Positions 34,155-43,193 of a DNA stretch of 64,000 nucleotides are shown piece by piece. The notes beneath the pieces were generated by a model. It was not told where the DNA came from. It made no database searches and saw nothing but the letters and a program-made list of their open reading frames with translations. A program made the position numbers and the translations under genes. Every line of letters starts with the position of its first letter. The stretch's first letter is position 1. Source of the DNA: Robiginitomaculum sp. (GTDB lineage: Bacteria; Pseudomonadota; Alphaproteobacteria; Caulobacterales; Maricaulaceae); assembly GCA_021776525.1 (NCBI GenBank), contig JAJFFT010000004.1, positions 718,499-782,498 of the forward strand, given 5' to 3'.

Positions 34155-36032
34155 TTACCCTGCTTTGGTTCTGGCAATCCATTCATCAACGCGCCGCTCC
34201 AATATGGTCAACGGCATGGCACCGCCGCCTAAGATGGTGTCGTGAAAATCGCGAATGTCAAATGTGTCGCCAAGTTCGGCTTCGGCCTTGCGGCGTAATT
34301 CCTGGATTTTCAACATGCCAACCTTATAGCCTGTGGCCTGGCCAGGCCAGACAGTATAGCGGCGCACTTCGGCGCGGGCCTGTTGCACGGGTGCAGCGGT
34401 ATTGGCCAAGAAGAAATCAACGGCCTGTTTCTCGCTCCAGCCTTTTGTGTGGATGCCTGTATCAACGACCAGACGGACGGCGCGCCACATTTCGGAGCCA
34501 AGGCGGCCAAACTCTGACAAGGAATCCTGATAGGTGCCTGGCATCTCTTTGGCCAGCCATTCCGAATAAAGCGCCCAGCCTTCGGCATAGGCGTTAAAAC
34601 CGGCCTGGCGGCGAAATGTCGGGATGTCGGTCAGTTCCTGGGCGATCGAGATCTGCATATGGTGGCCGGGAATGCCTTCGTGATAGGCAATGACTTCCAG
34701 CTCACGTTTTGGCATGGCCGTCATGTCCAGCAAATGCGCGTAATAGGTGCCGGGTCGAGTGCCATCGGGCGTGCCGCTGGAATAATGTTGTGGTGCACCG
34801 GCCTGTTCACGAAAAGATTCAACGCGTTTTACAACCAGATCGGCCTTGGGAAGGATGCCAAAATAATTGGGTAATTGTGTTTTAATTTTCTCAATGGCGG
34901 CTGTGGCGTCCTTGATATAGCCCTCTCTGCCTTCGTCATCATTGGGATAATAAAGCCGTTCATCGTCCTTGTTATCGCGCAGGAATGAGAAAAATTCGGG
35001 CAAGGTGCCATCAAAGCCAAATTCATCTTTGACGACTTCCATTTCACCGCGCAAACGTGTCACTTCGGCAAGGCCGATCTCATGAATTTCATTAGGGGTG
35101 AAATCGCTGGTTGTCTGGTTGGCCAGACGTTCCTTGTAATAGGCCGTGCCATTAGGTTGTGTGCTGACCCCATGGGCTTCGGGTGTGGCATTGACCATAT
35201 CTTCTTTTTGCCAGGCGATCAGACGTTCATAGGCCGGTTGCCAGTCATTGATCAGGGCGGCACGAATGTCGGTGGTCAATTGATCGGCTTTGGCCTGATC
35301 AATTTTTTCTTCATCCAGCAGTTTGGCAATTTTTGCGGTGGCGTCGGCCCAAATGGCGCTGTCTTCTCCGCTATCATCAAACGGTGCGCCTGTGATGATT
35401 TTGGTGGCTTCAAGAATGACTTGATCGAAGGCGTAGCGCGGCGGATGTATACCAGCTTTGGCATTGTCTTCTGATTGGTCAATCAATTGCCCCAAAGCCC
35501 GTGCCGAGCCGGAAATCCGGGACAGATAATTGTCCATGTCTTTGCCTTCGGAAACGCGGTGAAAGGCAATCAGCAATTGTGGGAAAAAGCCATGGACCGC
35601 ACCCATTTGTTCAAAAATGTACTGGTTGGTGCGAAACGGCAAGGCCGCTTCGGATTGTTCGGCCTGATAAACCCAGATGTCATAAGAGGTCTTGGCCTCT
35701 TGCGTCAGCTTGTCATAGTCAAAGTCTCTGCGCATTTCCGCAACGCTTTGGCGTTGCCATTCCAATTGCCGATCTTGTGCCTCGATCGACAAATCATCGA
35801 TTTTATCCTGATCGGTGTCACGCCCCAAAAAGGTTTGCTGGATCGGGCTGTCGGCCAGTTGCTCTTCAAATTTGACCTCAAACCACTCGTTCAGGCGTTT
35901 AGTTTCTGCCTGCACTTCGTCTTGCGTATATTGCACTGCGGCCTTTTGGGCCGGCTCGGCCGGGCCAGTGGCGTTTGGTCCACAAGAGGTGAGGACAAAA
36001 ATGGTGGCAAGGGCGGTTAGAGTGGTTTTCAT
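34155..36032 (-). CDS. DUF885-family zinc peptidase-like lipoprotein
   Basis: 625 residues. Lipoprotein signal with lipobox LTSC (Cys17), then a largely helical protein with YHEGIPGHHMQ (His451, Glu452, His457-His458), the HExxxGHH-type motif of DUF885, and the downstream AYAEGWALYSEWLAKEM helix that should supply the third ligand. DUF885 members are believed to be metallopeptidases, often extracellular. It is upstream of, and probably in one unit with, the SLC13 transporter, which suggests degradation followed by uptake. Length and domain coverage are normal. Confidence 0.9.
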   Translation of the reverse strand: MKTTLTALATIFVLTSCGPNATGPAEPAQKAAVQYTQDEVQAETKRLNEWFEVKFEEQLADSPIQQTFLGRDTDQDKIDDLSIEAQDRQLEWQRQSVAEMRRDFDYDKLTQEAKTSYDIWVYQAEQSEAALPFRTNQYIFEQMGAVHGFFPQLLIAFHRVSEGKDMDNYLSRISGSARALGQLIDQSEDNAKAGIHPPRYAFDQVILEATKIITGAPFDDSGEDSAIWADATAKIAKLLDEEKIDQAKADQLTTDIRAALINDWQPAYERLIAWQKEDMVNATPEAHGVSTQPNGTAYYKERLANQTTSDFTPNEIHEIGLAEVTRLRGEMEVVKDEFGFDGTLPEFFSFLRDNKDDERLYYPNDDEGREGYIKDATAAIEKIKTQLPNYFGILPKADLVVKRVESFREQAGAPQHYSSGTPDGTRPGTYYAHLLDMTAMPKRELEVIAYHEGIPGHHMQISIAQELTDIPTFRRQAGFNAYAEGWALYSEWLAKEMPGTYQDSLSEFGRLGSEMWRAVRLVVDTGIHTKGWSEKQAVDFFLANTAAPVQQARAEVRRYTVWPGQATGYKVGMLKIQELRRKAEAELGDTFDIRDFHDTILGGGAMPLTILERRVDEWIARTKAG

Positions 36033-36110
36033 GATGACAGCTCCCGGTCGTTTTTATCGTTAAACGCGAAAGAGCAGGTTTTACACAGACCTGCAAGGCG
36101 CAGCGGCTTT

Positions 36111-37376
36111 TTATGACTGAATTGCAATGATTCTCATGTCATTGACGTTGGTCAGGGTCGGCCCGGTAATAATCAAGTCGTCGAGGGCTTCAAAGAACCG
36201 ATAGGTCTGGTTTTTGTCCAGATCGTTAAGCAAGTTCATGCCACAGCTTGATGCGCGCGTTAATGTTGTGGGTGTTACAAAAGCCCCGGCATTATCTTCG
36301 CTGCCGTCTATACCATCTGTGTCGCAGGCCAATGCGATGATGCCCGGCGCGCCGTTTAGCCCCAGCGCCAGCCCGGCCAGATATTCAAGATTACGGCCAC
36401 CGCAACCGTTTTTATGGCGCACAGTGACCGTGGTTTCGCCGCCCGAGATCAAAAGAGTCTGCTGGCCGTGTTTTTGTAAGCTCAGGGCCAGCTTTGCGTG
36501 GGCGGCACCAATGTCCCTGGCTTCGCCTTCAATGTGATCCCCCAAGTTCTTGACTGTCCAACCTGACTTTTGGGCGCTGTGGGTGACACAGTCCAGTGCG
36601 TCTGCCGCTTTGGCAATAACACTATGGCGTCCCGGCACTGAACCCGGTTTCGGGGTTTCGTTTGCAGGGTCAAAAAGTGCGGCTGTGATAGTTTTCTCAT
36701 GAGGCGTGCCGTACTGCTCGATGATGGTTCTGGCATCGGCCAGCGTGGTCGGGTCGGCAATGGTTGGCCCAGAGGCAATGGCCGCCGGGTCATCACCGAC
36801 CACGTCTGAAATAATGAAAGTCTGCACATCGGGTGTGCCGCTGATCGCCGCCAGCCGTCCGCCCTTGATGGCAGAGAGGTGTTTGCGCACGCAATTGATC
36901 TGGGAAATCCTTGCACCGCTATGCAGCAAATGGCGCACAACATCCTGTTTCTGCGAAAATGATATGCCGGGTGCTGGCAAGGCCAATACCGAGGAACCAC
37001 CACCCGATGCCAAAAAGATCAACCGGTCATCCGGGGTGCAGGCCTGCGCCATAGCCAGCATGTTAAGGGCGGCGTTATTGCTCTGCATATCAGGCACCGG
37101 GTGCGCCGCGCTGATAACCTCGATTGTTTCGTCGGGGAGGCGGCATTCATGACCGTAACGGGTCACAACCATGCCGCGCAGCGGATAATCGAGCCTCCGC
37201 TGGGCAATCTCGGCCATCGCCGCCGCAGCCTTGCCGGCCCCCAAAATCAGTGTTTGCCCTTTCGGGGGCATTATCGGCAGAGCCGGTGGCAATGCCTCAG
37301 CCGCGGTTACGCTGTTGACAGCTTGCTCAAAGATCGTTTTGAGGAAGGTTTTGGTCTGTGTGCAAGTACGTGTCAT
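36111..37376 (-). CDS. glycerate 2-kinase (MOFRL family)
   Basis: About 421 residues. Phosphorylates glycerate to 2-phosphoglycerate; older annotations call the family hydroxypyruvate reductase TtuD. Features: LILGAGKAAAAMAE near the N-terminus, FLASGGGSSVLALP, INCVRKHLSAIKGGRLA, ISDVVGDDPAAIASGPT and the C-terminal MOFRL segment LISGGETTVTV, then GGRNLEYLAGLAL and ACDTDGIDGSEDNAGAFV. The start is uncertain: ATG at 37376 matches the family N-terminus; ATG at 37436 would add 20 residues. Neither has a strong ribosome site. Confidence 0.9.
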   Translation of the reverse strand: MTRTCTQTKTFLKTIFEQAVNSVTAAEALPPALPIMPPKGQTLILGAGKAAAAMAEIAQRRLDYPLRGMVVTRYGHECRLPDETIEVISAAHPVPDMQSNNAALNMLAMAQACTPDDRLIFLASGGGSSVLALPAPGISFSQKQDVVRHLLHSGARISQINCVRKHLSAIKGGRLAAISGTPDVQTFIISDVVGDDPAAIASGPTIADPTTLADARTIIEQYGTPHEKTITAALFDPANETPKPGSVPGRHSVIAKAADALDCVTHSAQKSGWTVKNLGDHIEGEARDIGAAHAKLALSLQKHGQQTLLISGGETTVTVRHKNGCGGRNLEYLAGLALGLNGAPGIIALACDTDGIDGSEDNAGAFVTPTTLTRASSCGMNLLNDLDKNQTYRFFEALDDLIITGPTLTNVNDMRIIAIQS

Positions 37377-37436
37377 GCCGGTTGAAACTGCCTCTGTGCT
37401 TCTTATTTGATGTACACGCGTGGCGTGCTGTTTCAT

Positions 37437-37759
37437 CAAAACTTAAAGATGACTCGATCATGACAGCAGTGACAATTCAAGAACGGAGTTTTTAGAAAAT
37501 ATGTCTTTGCAAGAGAAGGATAGAAACGCATTGTTGCAATTCACACATTAAAACAAGGGGATATTGTGACAATCTCGCTGTGCTATCAATGGTTTGTACG
37601 TTTTAGCGCAAAGCTTTACGGTAAGGTAATGCATACATTTTTGTGAATTTCCTTGACCTGAGGGGGGGCTTTCATACAGTTTCTCTAATAAAGCAAAGTC
37701 TGATATACGAATCCTGGGGGAGATAGGGGACGTAGTTCGCACCAAAGGAGACTACAACT
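37437..37759 (+). promoter_or_regulatory. intergenic region with putative promoter for the dsrE/tusA genes
   Basis: AT-rich gap between the divergent glycerate kinase and DsrE-like genes. TTGACC (37653-37658) and TACAGT (37675-37680) are 16 bp apart and could drive the downstream genes. AAAGGAGA (37744-37751) is the ribosome site of the DsrE-like gene. No RNA gene or repeat is obvious elsewhere in the gap. Confidence 0.42.
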
Positions 37760-38272
37760 ATGGCTGAAGCAATTGGCGAAAAAGCGCTAAGCAACGCTAA
37801 AAAAATGACTATCATCTGCACCAAAGGTTCACTGGATTGGGCTTATCCGCCCTTCATTCTGGCAACGACAGCCGCAGCAATGGACGTCGATGTGACCATG
37901 TTCTTTACGTTCTATGGCCTGCAGCTTTTACAAAAAGATCTCAAGCTGAAAGTCACCCCATTGGGTAACCCAGCGATGTCCATGCCCATGGGCGGCATGC
38001 ATATGTCCATGCCAAACATGGTGGGTATGATCCCAGGCGTGACCGACATGGCCTCTGTGATGATGAAAAATCTGATCAAGAAAAAGGGCGTTGCCTCGAT
38101 TGAAGAGCTGCGCGAAGCTGCAACTCTGTCAGACGTGCGTATGATCGGTTGCCAAATGACCCTCGACCTCTTTGAGCTTGATAAGAAAGACATGATTGAC
38201 GAGATCGAAATTGGCGGCGCGGCCACTTGGATGGAAAGCGCTCTGGAATCTGATATAAACCTGTACATGTAG
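37760..38272 (+). CDS. DsrE/DsrF-like (DsrE2-type) sulfur-relay protein
   Basis: 170 residues of the DrsE_2 type. KKMTIICTKGSLDWAYPPFILATTAAAM is the N-terminal strand-helix; a Met/Gly-rich insert (about 75-95, MPMGGMHMSMPNM) follows, and the conserved Cys is in MIGCQMTLDLFEL (near 131), with GGAATWMESAL at the end. DsrE-type proteins carry persulfide sulfur and often pair with TusA, encoded 47 bases downstream. This pairing, and SoeABC further on, points to oxidation of reduced sulfur. The Met-rich insert could bind copper or simply be a flexible loop. Confidence 0.88.
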   Translation: MAEAIGEKALSNAKKMTIICTKGSLDWAYPPFILATTAAAMDVDVTMFFTFYGLQLLQKDLKLKVTPLGNPAMSMPMGGMHMSMPNMVGMIPGVTDMASVMMKNLIKKKGVASIEELREAATLSDVRMIGCQMTLDLFELDKKDMIDEIEIGGAATWMESALESDINLYM

Positions 38273-38319
38273 TATATGATCAGAGACGATTAAAAGAATA
38301 AGACGTGAAGGATAAAAAC

Positions 38320-38547
38320 ATGGCTGATGAAGTACTCGACGCAAAAGGGCTGAATTGCCCACTTCCCATTCTGAAAGCAAAAAAAGCACTGAACGGTTTG
38401 GTGGATGGTAAAACTCTTGAAGTTTTATCAACTGACCCGGGTTCGGTTGCAGATTTTGAAGCATTCTGCCGGGCAACCGGGAATGAGTTGGTCGAACACA
38501 ATAATGATGGCGACATTTACCGCTTTTTGATCAAGCGCGTCGCCTAG
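38320..38547 (+). CDS. tusA: TusA-family sulfur carrier protein
   Basis: 75 residues. The N-terminal motif LNCPLPILKAKKAL contains the persulfide-carrying Cys of the CPxP signature; the rest is the small two-layer fold (DPGSVADFEAFCRATGNEL). AAGGA lies 6 bases before the ATG at 38320; a GTG 15 bases upstream is less likely. Together with the DsrE2-like protein it should hand sulfane sulfur between carriers in the cytoplasm, either for thiolation or, given the neighbours, for sulfur oxidation. Confidence 0.92.
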   Translation: MADEVLDAKGLNCPLPILKAKKALNGLVDGKTLEVLSTDPGSVADFEAFCRATGNELVEHNNDGDIYRFLIKRVA

Positions 38548-38554
38548 ACCATAC

Positions 38555-38610
38555 CCGGTTTCGTGTGCCTGTGGCGTGCGAAGCCGGATCCGGTACCCTT
38601 TGTGGTGCCG
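38555..38610 (+). repeat. two adjacent hairpins between tusA and the FadL-type gene
   Basis: CCGGTTTCG (38555-38563) pairs with CGAAGCCGG (38579-38587), and CGGTACC (38591-38597) pairs with GGTGCCG (38604-38610), each with one wobble pair. There is no T-run. They may be mRNA processing or stability elements that set the levels of tusA and the outer-membrane gene separately. Confidence 0.4.
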
Positions 38611-38673
38611 TCATAGCCGATAGCCACGCGGGTTTCGGTGTTTATTGGTGAGCTTACAACCGGGGAGGGGACT

Positions 38674-39981
38674 ATGGCTCGAATTTCAAGGAAGCTACTG
38701 ACGTCAGCAGCATTAGGTGCGTTGGCGTTTTCGACTTTTGCTGTGCCTGTGGCACAAGCAACGGAAGGCTATTTCCAACATGGGATCAGTGCCCGTTCAA
38801 AAGCCATGGGTGGTGCCGGCGTTGCCGATACACGTGATGCTTTTGGTGCGGCAATCAACCCCGCTGGTGCTATTGATTCAGGCGATATGATTCAGGTTAA
38901 CCTGTCTGCATTCAGCCCGGTTCGTCACTTTAAAGGTACAGGCCCTGGCGGTTTTGTTCCTGCGGGCGACTATAAATCAGGCTCAAACTTGTTCCCTGTT
39001 CCTGGTTTCGCCTACAGCCGTAAACTTTCTGACAAGGTTGGTTTTGCTTTGACCGCTGTGGGGAATGGCGGGATGAACACCAGTTGGGATCGTGAGCTTC
39101 CAAACCCTGTTTGTGGATCTGGGCCTTTTCCTGCACCAACAGGCGTCTTTTGCGGCGCAGGAACGGGTGTGAACCTCAACCAGCTGCTGGTTTCCGCCAA
39201 TTTTGCCTACAAGGTCGCTGATATGCTGACCCTTGGTGTTGCCCCTGTTTTGGCAATCAACCAATTTGAAGCCCGTGGCCTGGCCGCTTTTGGCGGCGTG
39301 TCGGCCAATCCGGCAGCTTTAACTGATAACGAAAGCGAATTTTCGACGGGTCTTGGCTTGCGTGTTGGCTTCCAGATCGATGCCACGGATTCATTTCGCA
39401 TCGCTGGTACGTATCAAAGTGAGCTGAACATGAGCCGCTTCAAAAAATACGAAGGCCTGTTTGCAGATCGCGGCGATTTTAACATCCCTGAAAACTACAC
39501 CATTGGTGTTGCTTTTGATGCGACGCCGGATTTCACAGTGGCCATCGATTATAAACGGATCAATTATCAATCCGTTGGCTCTATTGGTAATTCGTCTCGT
39601 ATTCCCAACCTGTTTGGTAATCCGGGGGCGGCAGGTTTTGGCTGGCAGAATATTGACATTATCAAGTTTGGTGCGGAATGGCGCCAAAACGATCAATGGA
39701 CATGGCGTGCCGGTATAGCCAAAAATGAAAACCCCATCGGCACTGACGATGTAACTTTGAACATACTGGCGCCCGGTGTGATGAAAACGCACCTTACGGG
39801 TGGCTTCGAATATAATCCAAGCCAGAAGCACAGCTTCGAGTTTGCGTTTATGTACGCGCCAACGGCCAAGGTGTCCGGTATTGAGGTGACGCCATTTGGC
39901 CCCAACCCAAACCGGACTATCGAGCTGCGCATGAAGCAGTGGGAAGCCACTATTGGCTGGAAAATGAAATTCGGTAAATAA
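38674..39981 (+). CDS. OmpP1/FadL-family outer-membrane channel
   Basis: 435 residues from the ATG at 38674, which has GGGGAGGGG just upstream. Sec signal (1-30, AQA) then ATEGYFQHGISARSKAMGGAGVA, the FadL-type N-terminal hatch with the NPA segment (INPAGAID), followed by alternating strands typical of a 14-strand barrel and the C-terminal aromatic strand ATIGWKMKF. FadL relatives take up long-chain fatty acids or other hydrophobic compounds by lateral diffusion. Placed between tusA and two permeases, it may admit a hydrophobic or organosulfur substrate; this is inference. Confidence 0.9.
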   Translation: MARISRKLLTSAALGALAFSTFAVPVAQATEGYFQHGISARSKAMGGAGVADTRDAFGAAINPAGAIDSGDMIQVNLSAFSPVRHFKGTGPGGFVPAGDYKSGSNLFPVPGFAYSRKLSDKVGFALTAVGNGGMNTSWDRELPNPVCGSGPFPAPTGVFCGAGTGVNLNQLLVSANFAYKVADMLTLGVAPVLAINQFEARGLAAFGGVSANPAALTDNESEFSTGLGLRVGFQIDATDSFRIAGTYQSELNMSRFKKYEGLFADRGDFNIPENYTIGVAFDATPDFTVAIDYKRINYQSVGSIGNSSRIPNLFGNPGAAGFGWQNIDIIKFGAEWRQNDQWTWRAGIAKNENPIGTDDVTLNILAPGVMKTHLTGGFEYNPSQKHSFEFAFMYAPTAKVSGIEVTPFGPNPNRTIELRMKQWEATIGWKMKFGK

Positions 39982-39998
39982 AAATACCAAATACCTCC

Positions 39999-40036
39999 AA
40001 AAAGCCGCTTTGCATCCTGCAAGGCGGCTTTTTTCT
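39999..40036 (+). terminator. intrinsic terminator after the FadL-type gene
   Basis: AAAGCCGCTTTGC (40001-40013) pairs with GCAAGGCGGCTTT (40019-40031) with one mismatch and a short loop, followed directly by a T-rich tail (TTTTTTC). It is a good rho-independent terminator that separates the dsrE-tusA-fadL genes from the permease genes. Confidence 0.85.
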
Positions 40037-40095
40037 TGCCTTTATAGGTATATTAGCTTAAGCGCATATACTCGCAAAATTAAAAGCATGTTATC

Positions 40096-40114
40096 GTGTT
40101 GGTATTAACAACAC
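40096..40114 (+). promoter_or_regulatory. candidate operator dyad upstream of the first permease
   Basis: GTGTTG (40096-40101) and CAACAC (40109-40114) form a perfect inverted repeat around a 7-base AT-rich centre, 43 bases before the permease ATG. No regulator gene is adjacent, so the binding protein is unknown. Confidence 0.3.
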
Positions 40115-40157
40115 CTGCATCTAGGTGTGAGCCTGATAACAGAAAAAGGAATTCATA

Positions 40158-41627
40158 ATGGCTCTGGGCGTTCCGCATTCCAGAATTCCGATTTTGCGGG
40201 GAATCGTCGATTTTTTACGCCAGAGAATATGGCTTTTCATCGCCTTCATGCTTGGCAGCATCCTCTATTTCTTACCTGTCCCCGAAGGCTTAGGCCGCGA
40301 AGGACAGCTTATCCTGATTATGGTGATTGTTGCGGTTATTTTATTTGTTACCGAGCCAGTGCCGCTACCCGCCGTCGCTTTGTTGATTATTGTGGGGCAG
40401 GTCATTTTACTGGAAAAACAGTCCAGCGATGTTGCACGCTCTTTGATGAGCGATTCGGTGCTTTTTATTATGGGCTCGTTGATGTTGGCGGTCGGCATCA
40501 TTAAACAGAAGCTGGATAAACGTATTGCCTACCTTATTGTCCGTGTTACCGGGACAGGCCTGTTTCAGGTGAGTTTAGGGATAACCGTTGTTTGCGGCGT
40601 CTTGTCTTCAATCATTGGCGGACACACCGTTGCGGCAATGATGCTTCCGGTGGCTTTGACCTTGATAACGCTGACCAAAGAGCACACACGCAAAGTATCC
40701 GGACTGGCGGCGGTGTTGCTTCTCTCCATTGCCTATGGATGCGCCATAGGCAGCATCGGCACGCCCTCTGGCGGGGCCAGAAACGCGATTATGATCGGGT
40801 ATTGGCGGGAATTTTTCTTTGAGCCGGATAATCCGGTCACGCTTAAATATCTGGTTAGCTATCTGGACTGGATGAAATATGCATATCCCATTTTCTTGAT
40901 ACAATTGCCGTTTGTAACCTGGATCTTGTTTGCGGCCTTTAAGCCGGAGCACAAAACTTTACGCCGCGCCGTGGCCAAATTGCGTAAACAGATCGAAGCA
41001 CAGGGGCCGATTAAGGGCGGCGATTGGGCGGCGATCATCATTTTTTTACTGACTCTGGCCGGGTGGATTACCCTGTCCGACGCTTTGGGGTTAGGCATCG
41101 TCGCGATCCTGGGCAGCGCCCTTTTTCTCATTGTCGGACTGGTGCGCTGGAACGATATGAATTCAGGCGTTAACTGGGGCGTCGTACTGATTTATGCGGC
41201 GACAATCTCTTTGGGTGTAGAGATGAAGGATTCCGGGGCGGCCGAGTGGCTGGCTGTCAGTTTTCTGGATGTACTTAAACCCTGGAATCTTGACCACGGC
41301 ATGCCCCTATGGGTGGCCTATACCGCGCTGACCACACTGGTGGCCAATACCATGTCTGCAGGGGCGGCGGTGGCGGTTTTGGGGCCGGTTACTCTTCATA
41401 CCGCGGAACTGGTCGGTGAAAGTCCTCTGAAACTCGGTTACATAACAGCCATATCGACGTCGTTTGCATATTTCACAGCGGCGGCTCAGCCGGCGTTCGC
41501 CATCGTGTATGCCTCAGGGTATTTACGGACTCGCGACTTCCTCAAAGTGGGCTGGCGCATGGGTCTTCTTTCAGCATCTATTCTTTTATTAGCGGCGCAG
41601 TTCTACTGGCCTTTGCTGGGGGAATGA
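40158..41627 (+). CDS. SLC13/DASS-type permease, first of a tandem pair
   Basis: 489-residue polytopic membrane protein with about 12 helices. Family features: FVTEPVPLPAVALLI, GHTVAAMMLPVALTLITL, then the re-entrant IGSIGTPSGGARNAIMIGYW, a cytoplasmic ETLRRAVAKLRKQ-like loop, and VANTMSAGAAVAVLGPV in the second half. It aligns along its whole length with the product at 41692-43164; the two are clearly paralogues. It lies between FadL/TusA/DsrE and SoeABC genes, so a sulfur anion (sulfite, sulfonate, thiosulfate) or a carboxylate is possible. AAAAAGGA precedes the ATG. Confidence 0.87.
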   Translation: MALGVPHSRIPILRGIVDFLRQRIWLFIAFMLGSILYFLPVPEGLGREGQLILIMVIVAVILFVTEPVPLPAVALLIIVGQVILLEKQSSDVARSLMSDSVLFIMGSLMLAVGIIKQKLDKRIAYLIVRVTGTGLFQVSLGITVVCGVLSSIIGGHTVAAMMLPVALTLITLTKEHTRKVSGLAAVLLLSIAYGCAIGSIGTPSGGARNAIMIGYWREFFFEPDNPVTLKYLVSYLDWMKYAYPIFLIQLPFVTWILFAAFKPEHKTLRRAVAKLRKQIEAQGPIKGGDWAAIIIFLLTLAGWITLSDALGLGIVAILGSALFLIVGLVRWNDMNSGVNWGVVLIYAATISLGVEMKDSGAAEWLAVSFLDVLKPWNLDHGMPLWVAYTALTTLVANTMSAGAAVAVLGPVTLHTAELVGESPLKLGYITAISTSFAYFTAAAQPAFAIVYASGYLRTRDFLKVGWRMGLLSASILLLAAQFYWPLLGE

Positions 41628-41691
41628 ATATTGAGCAATGATTTTCAGCCCGGTTGTATTTCTGATATGAATACCAGAGGGAGATTCGCGC

Positions 41692-43164
41692 ATGCTGGCG
41701 GATAATGCCATCAAAAAATTTATCAATTTACGCACCCTTGGTCATTTTATTGACGATCGGCGCTGGCTGTTTGTGGCGTTTATTATCGGCGCTGCATTAT
41801 ATATTGCGCCGACACCTGAAGGATTGAGCCGTGAAGGCCAGACCGTTCTGGTCATTTCTGTTGTTGCCGTCATTTTATTTGTTACTGAACCGATACCCTT
41901 GCCCAGTGTGGCTTTTATGATTGTCATTGCCCAAATTACGCTGATGGGCTTGGAATCAAGTGAGGTAGCACGCTCTCTGATGAGTGATTCCGTGCTTTTC
42001 ATCATGGGATCATTGATGCTGGCCGTGGCTATCGTTAAGCAAAAATTGGACAAACGCATCGCCTATCTGATTGTCCGGGCCACCGGCACGGGCATTTATG
42101 CGATTTGTGTTGGCATCAGTTTCGTGTGCGGAGTGTTGGCATCGATTATCGGCGAACATACCGTTGCAGCCATGATGTTGCCAGTTGCGGTAACCCTGGT
42201 GACCTTAACCTCAAACAACCCAAAAGAGGTCAAAGGCCTTGCGGCGGTTCTGTTGTTCTCGATTTCATACGGTTGCGCCATTGGTGGTATAGGAACGCCA
42301 TCTGGCGGAGCGCGAAATGCCATTATGATCGGGTACTGGAAAGATTTTTTCTATGATCCAACCAACCCCGAAACCCGCCAATTTTTGGTCGATTATGTAA
42401 CCTGGATCAAATACGCCTATCCAATCTTTCTGGCGCAATTGCCGTTGGTGACTTTTATCTTGTTTGCGGCCTTTAAGCCTGAACGCAAAACCCTGCGCCG
42501 TGCCGTTGCAAAATTGCGCAAACAGATTGAATTGCAAGGCCCCATGAAGGGCAGCGATTGGGCCTCAGTTGCCATTTTTATGGCCACGCTGGTTGGCTGG
42601 GTGACCATGTCTGAAAGCGTTGGTCTGGGGACCATTGCATTGATGGGGGCCGTGTTCTTTTTGGCTGTTGGTCTGGTGCCCTGGAATGATATGAATTCAG
42701 GGGTCAATTGGGGCGTCGTCTGGCTCTATGCCGCGACAATATCCCTTGGCGTTGAGATGAAAGCTTCGGGAGCCGCTGAATGGATAGCCACCAGCTTTTT
42801 AGGTTTGCTGGGGCCGATGAACATGGACCATGGCTTGCCTCTTTTGGCCGCCTACACAGGGCTGACAACTGTGGTAACGAACACCATGTCTGCCGGTGCG
42901 GCTGTGGCGGTTCTGGGGCCGATTGCTTTGCGGACGGCGGAAATTGCCAATGAAAACCCGCTGCACCTTGGTTTTATTACGGCCATCTCATCATCTTTTG
43001 CGTACTTTACTGCGGCTGCGCACCCTGCATTTACGATTGTATACGCCTCCGGATACTTAAAAGCCTCTGACTTTTTTAAGGTTGGTTGGCGAATGGCAAT
43101 AATGTCCGCAGCTGTGTTGCTGTTGGCCGCAAAATTTTACTGGCCCTTGCTAGGCCTTTCATGA
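41692..43164 (+). CDS. SLC13/DASS-type permease, second of a tandem pair
   Basis: 490 residues, paralogue of the upstream permease with shared blocks such as RSLMSDSVLFIMGSLMLAV, IGTPSGGARNAIMIGYW and WNDMNSGVNWGVV. Differences are spread throughout, so the duplication is not recent. The first copy has GHTVAAMMLPVA where this one has EHTVAAMMLPVA, one of several substitutions near the presumed substrate site. It starts 64 bases after the first copy and is followed 29 bases later by the Usp-type gene, so all three are probably one unit. Confidence 0.87.
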   Translation: MLADNAIKKFINLRTLGHFIDDRRWLFVAFIIGAALYIAPTPEGLSREGQTVLVISVVAVILFVTEPIPLPSVAFMIVIAQITLMGLESSEVARSLMSDSVLFIMGSLMLAVAIVKQKLDKRIAYLIVRATGTGIYAICVGISFVCGVLASIIGEHTVAAMMLPVAVTLVTLTSNNPKEVKGLAAVLLFSISYGCAIGGIGTPSGGARNAIMIGYWKDFFYDPTNPETRQFLVDYVTWIKYAYPIFLAQLPLVTFILFAAFKPERKTLRRAVAKLRKQIELQGPMKGSDWASVAIFMATLVGWVTMSESVGLGTIALMGAVFFLAVGLVPWNDMNSGVNWGVVWLYAATISLGVEMKASGAAEWIATSFLGLLGPMNMDHGLPLLAAYTGLTTVVTNTMSAGAAVAVLGPIALRTAEIANENPLHLGFITAISSSFAYFTAAAHPAFTIVYASGYLKASDFFKVGWRMAIMSAAVLLLAAKFYWPLLGLS

Positions 43165-43193
43165 ATATTGATATCCATGGAAAGGGGTAATTG

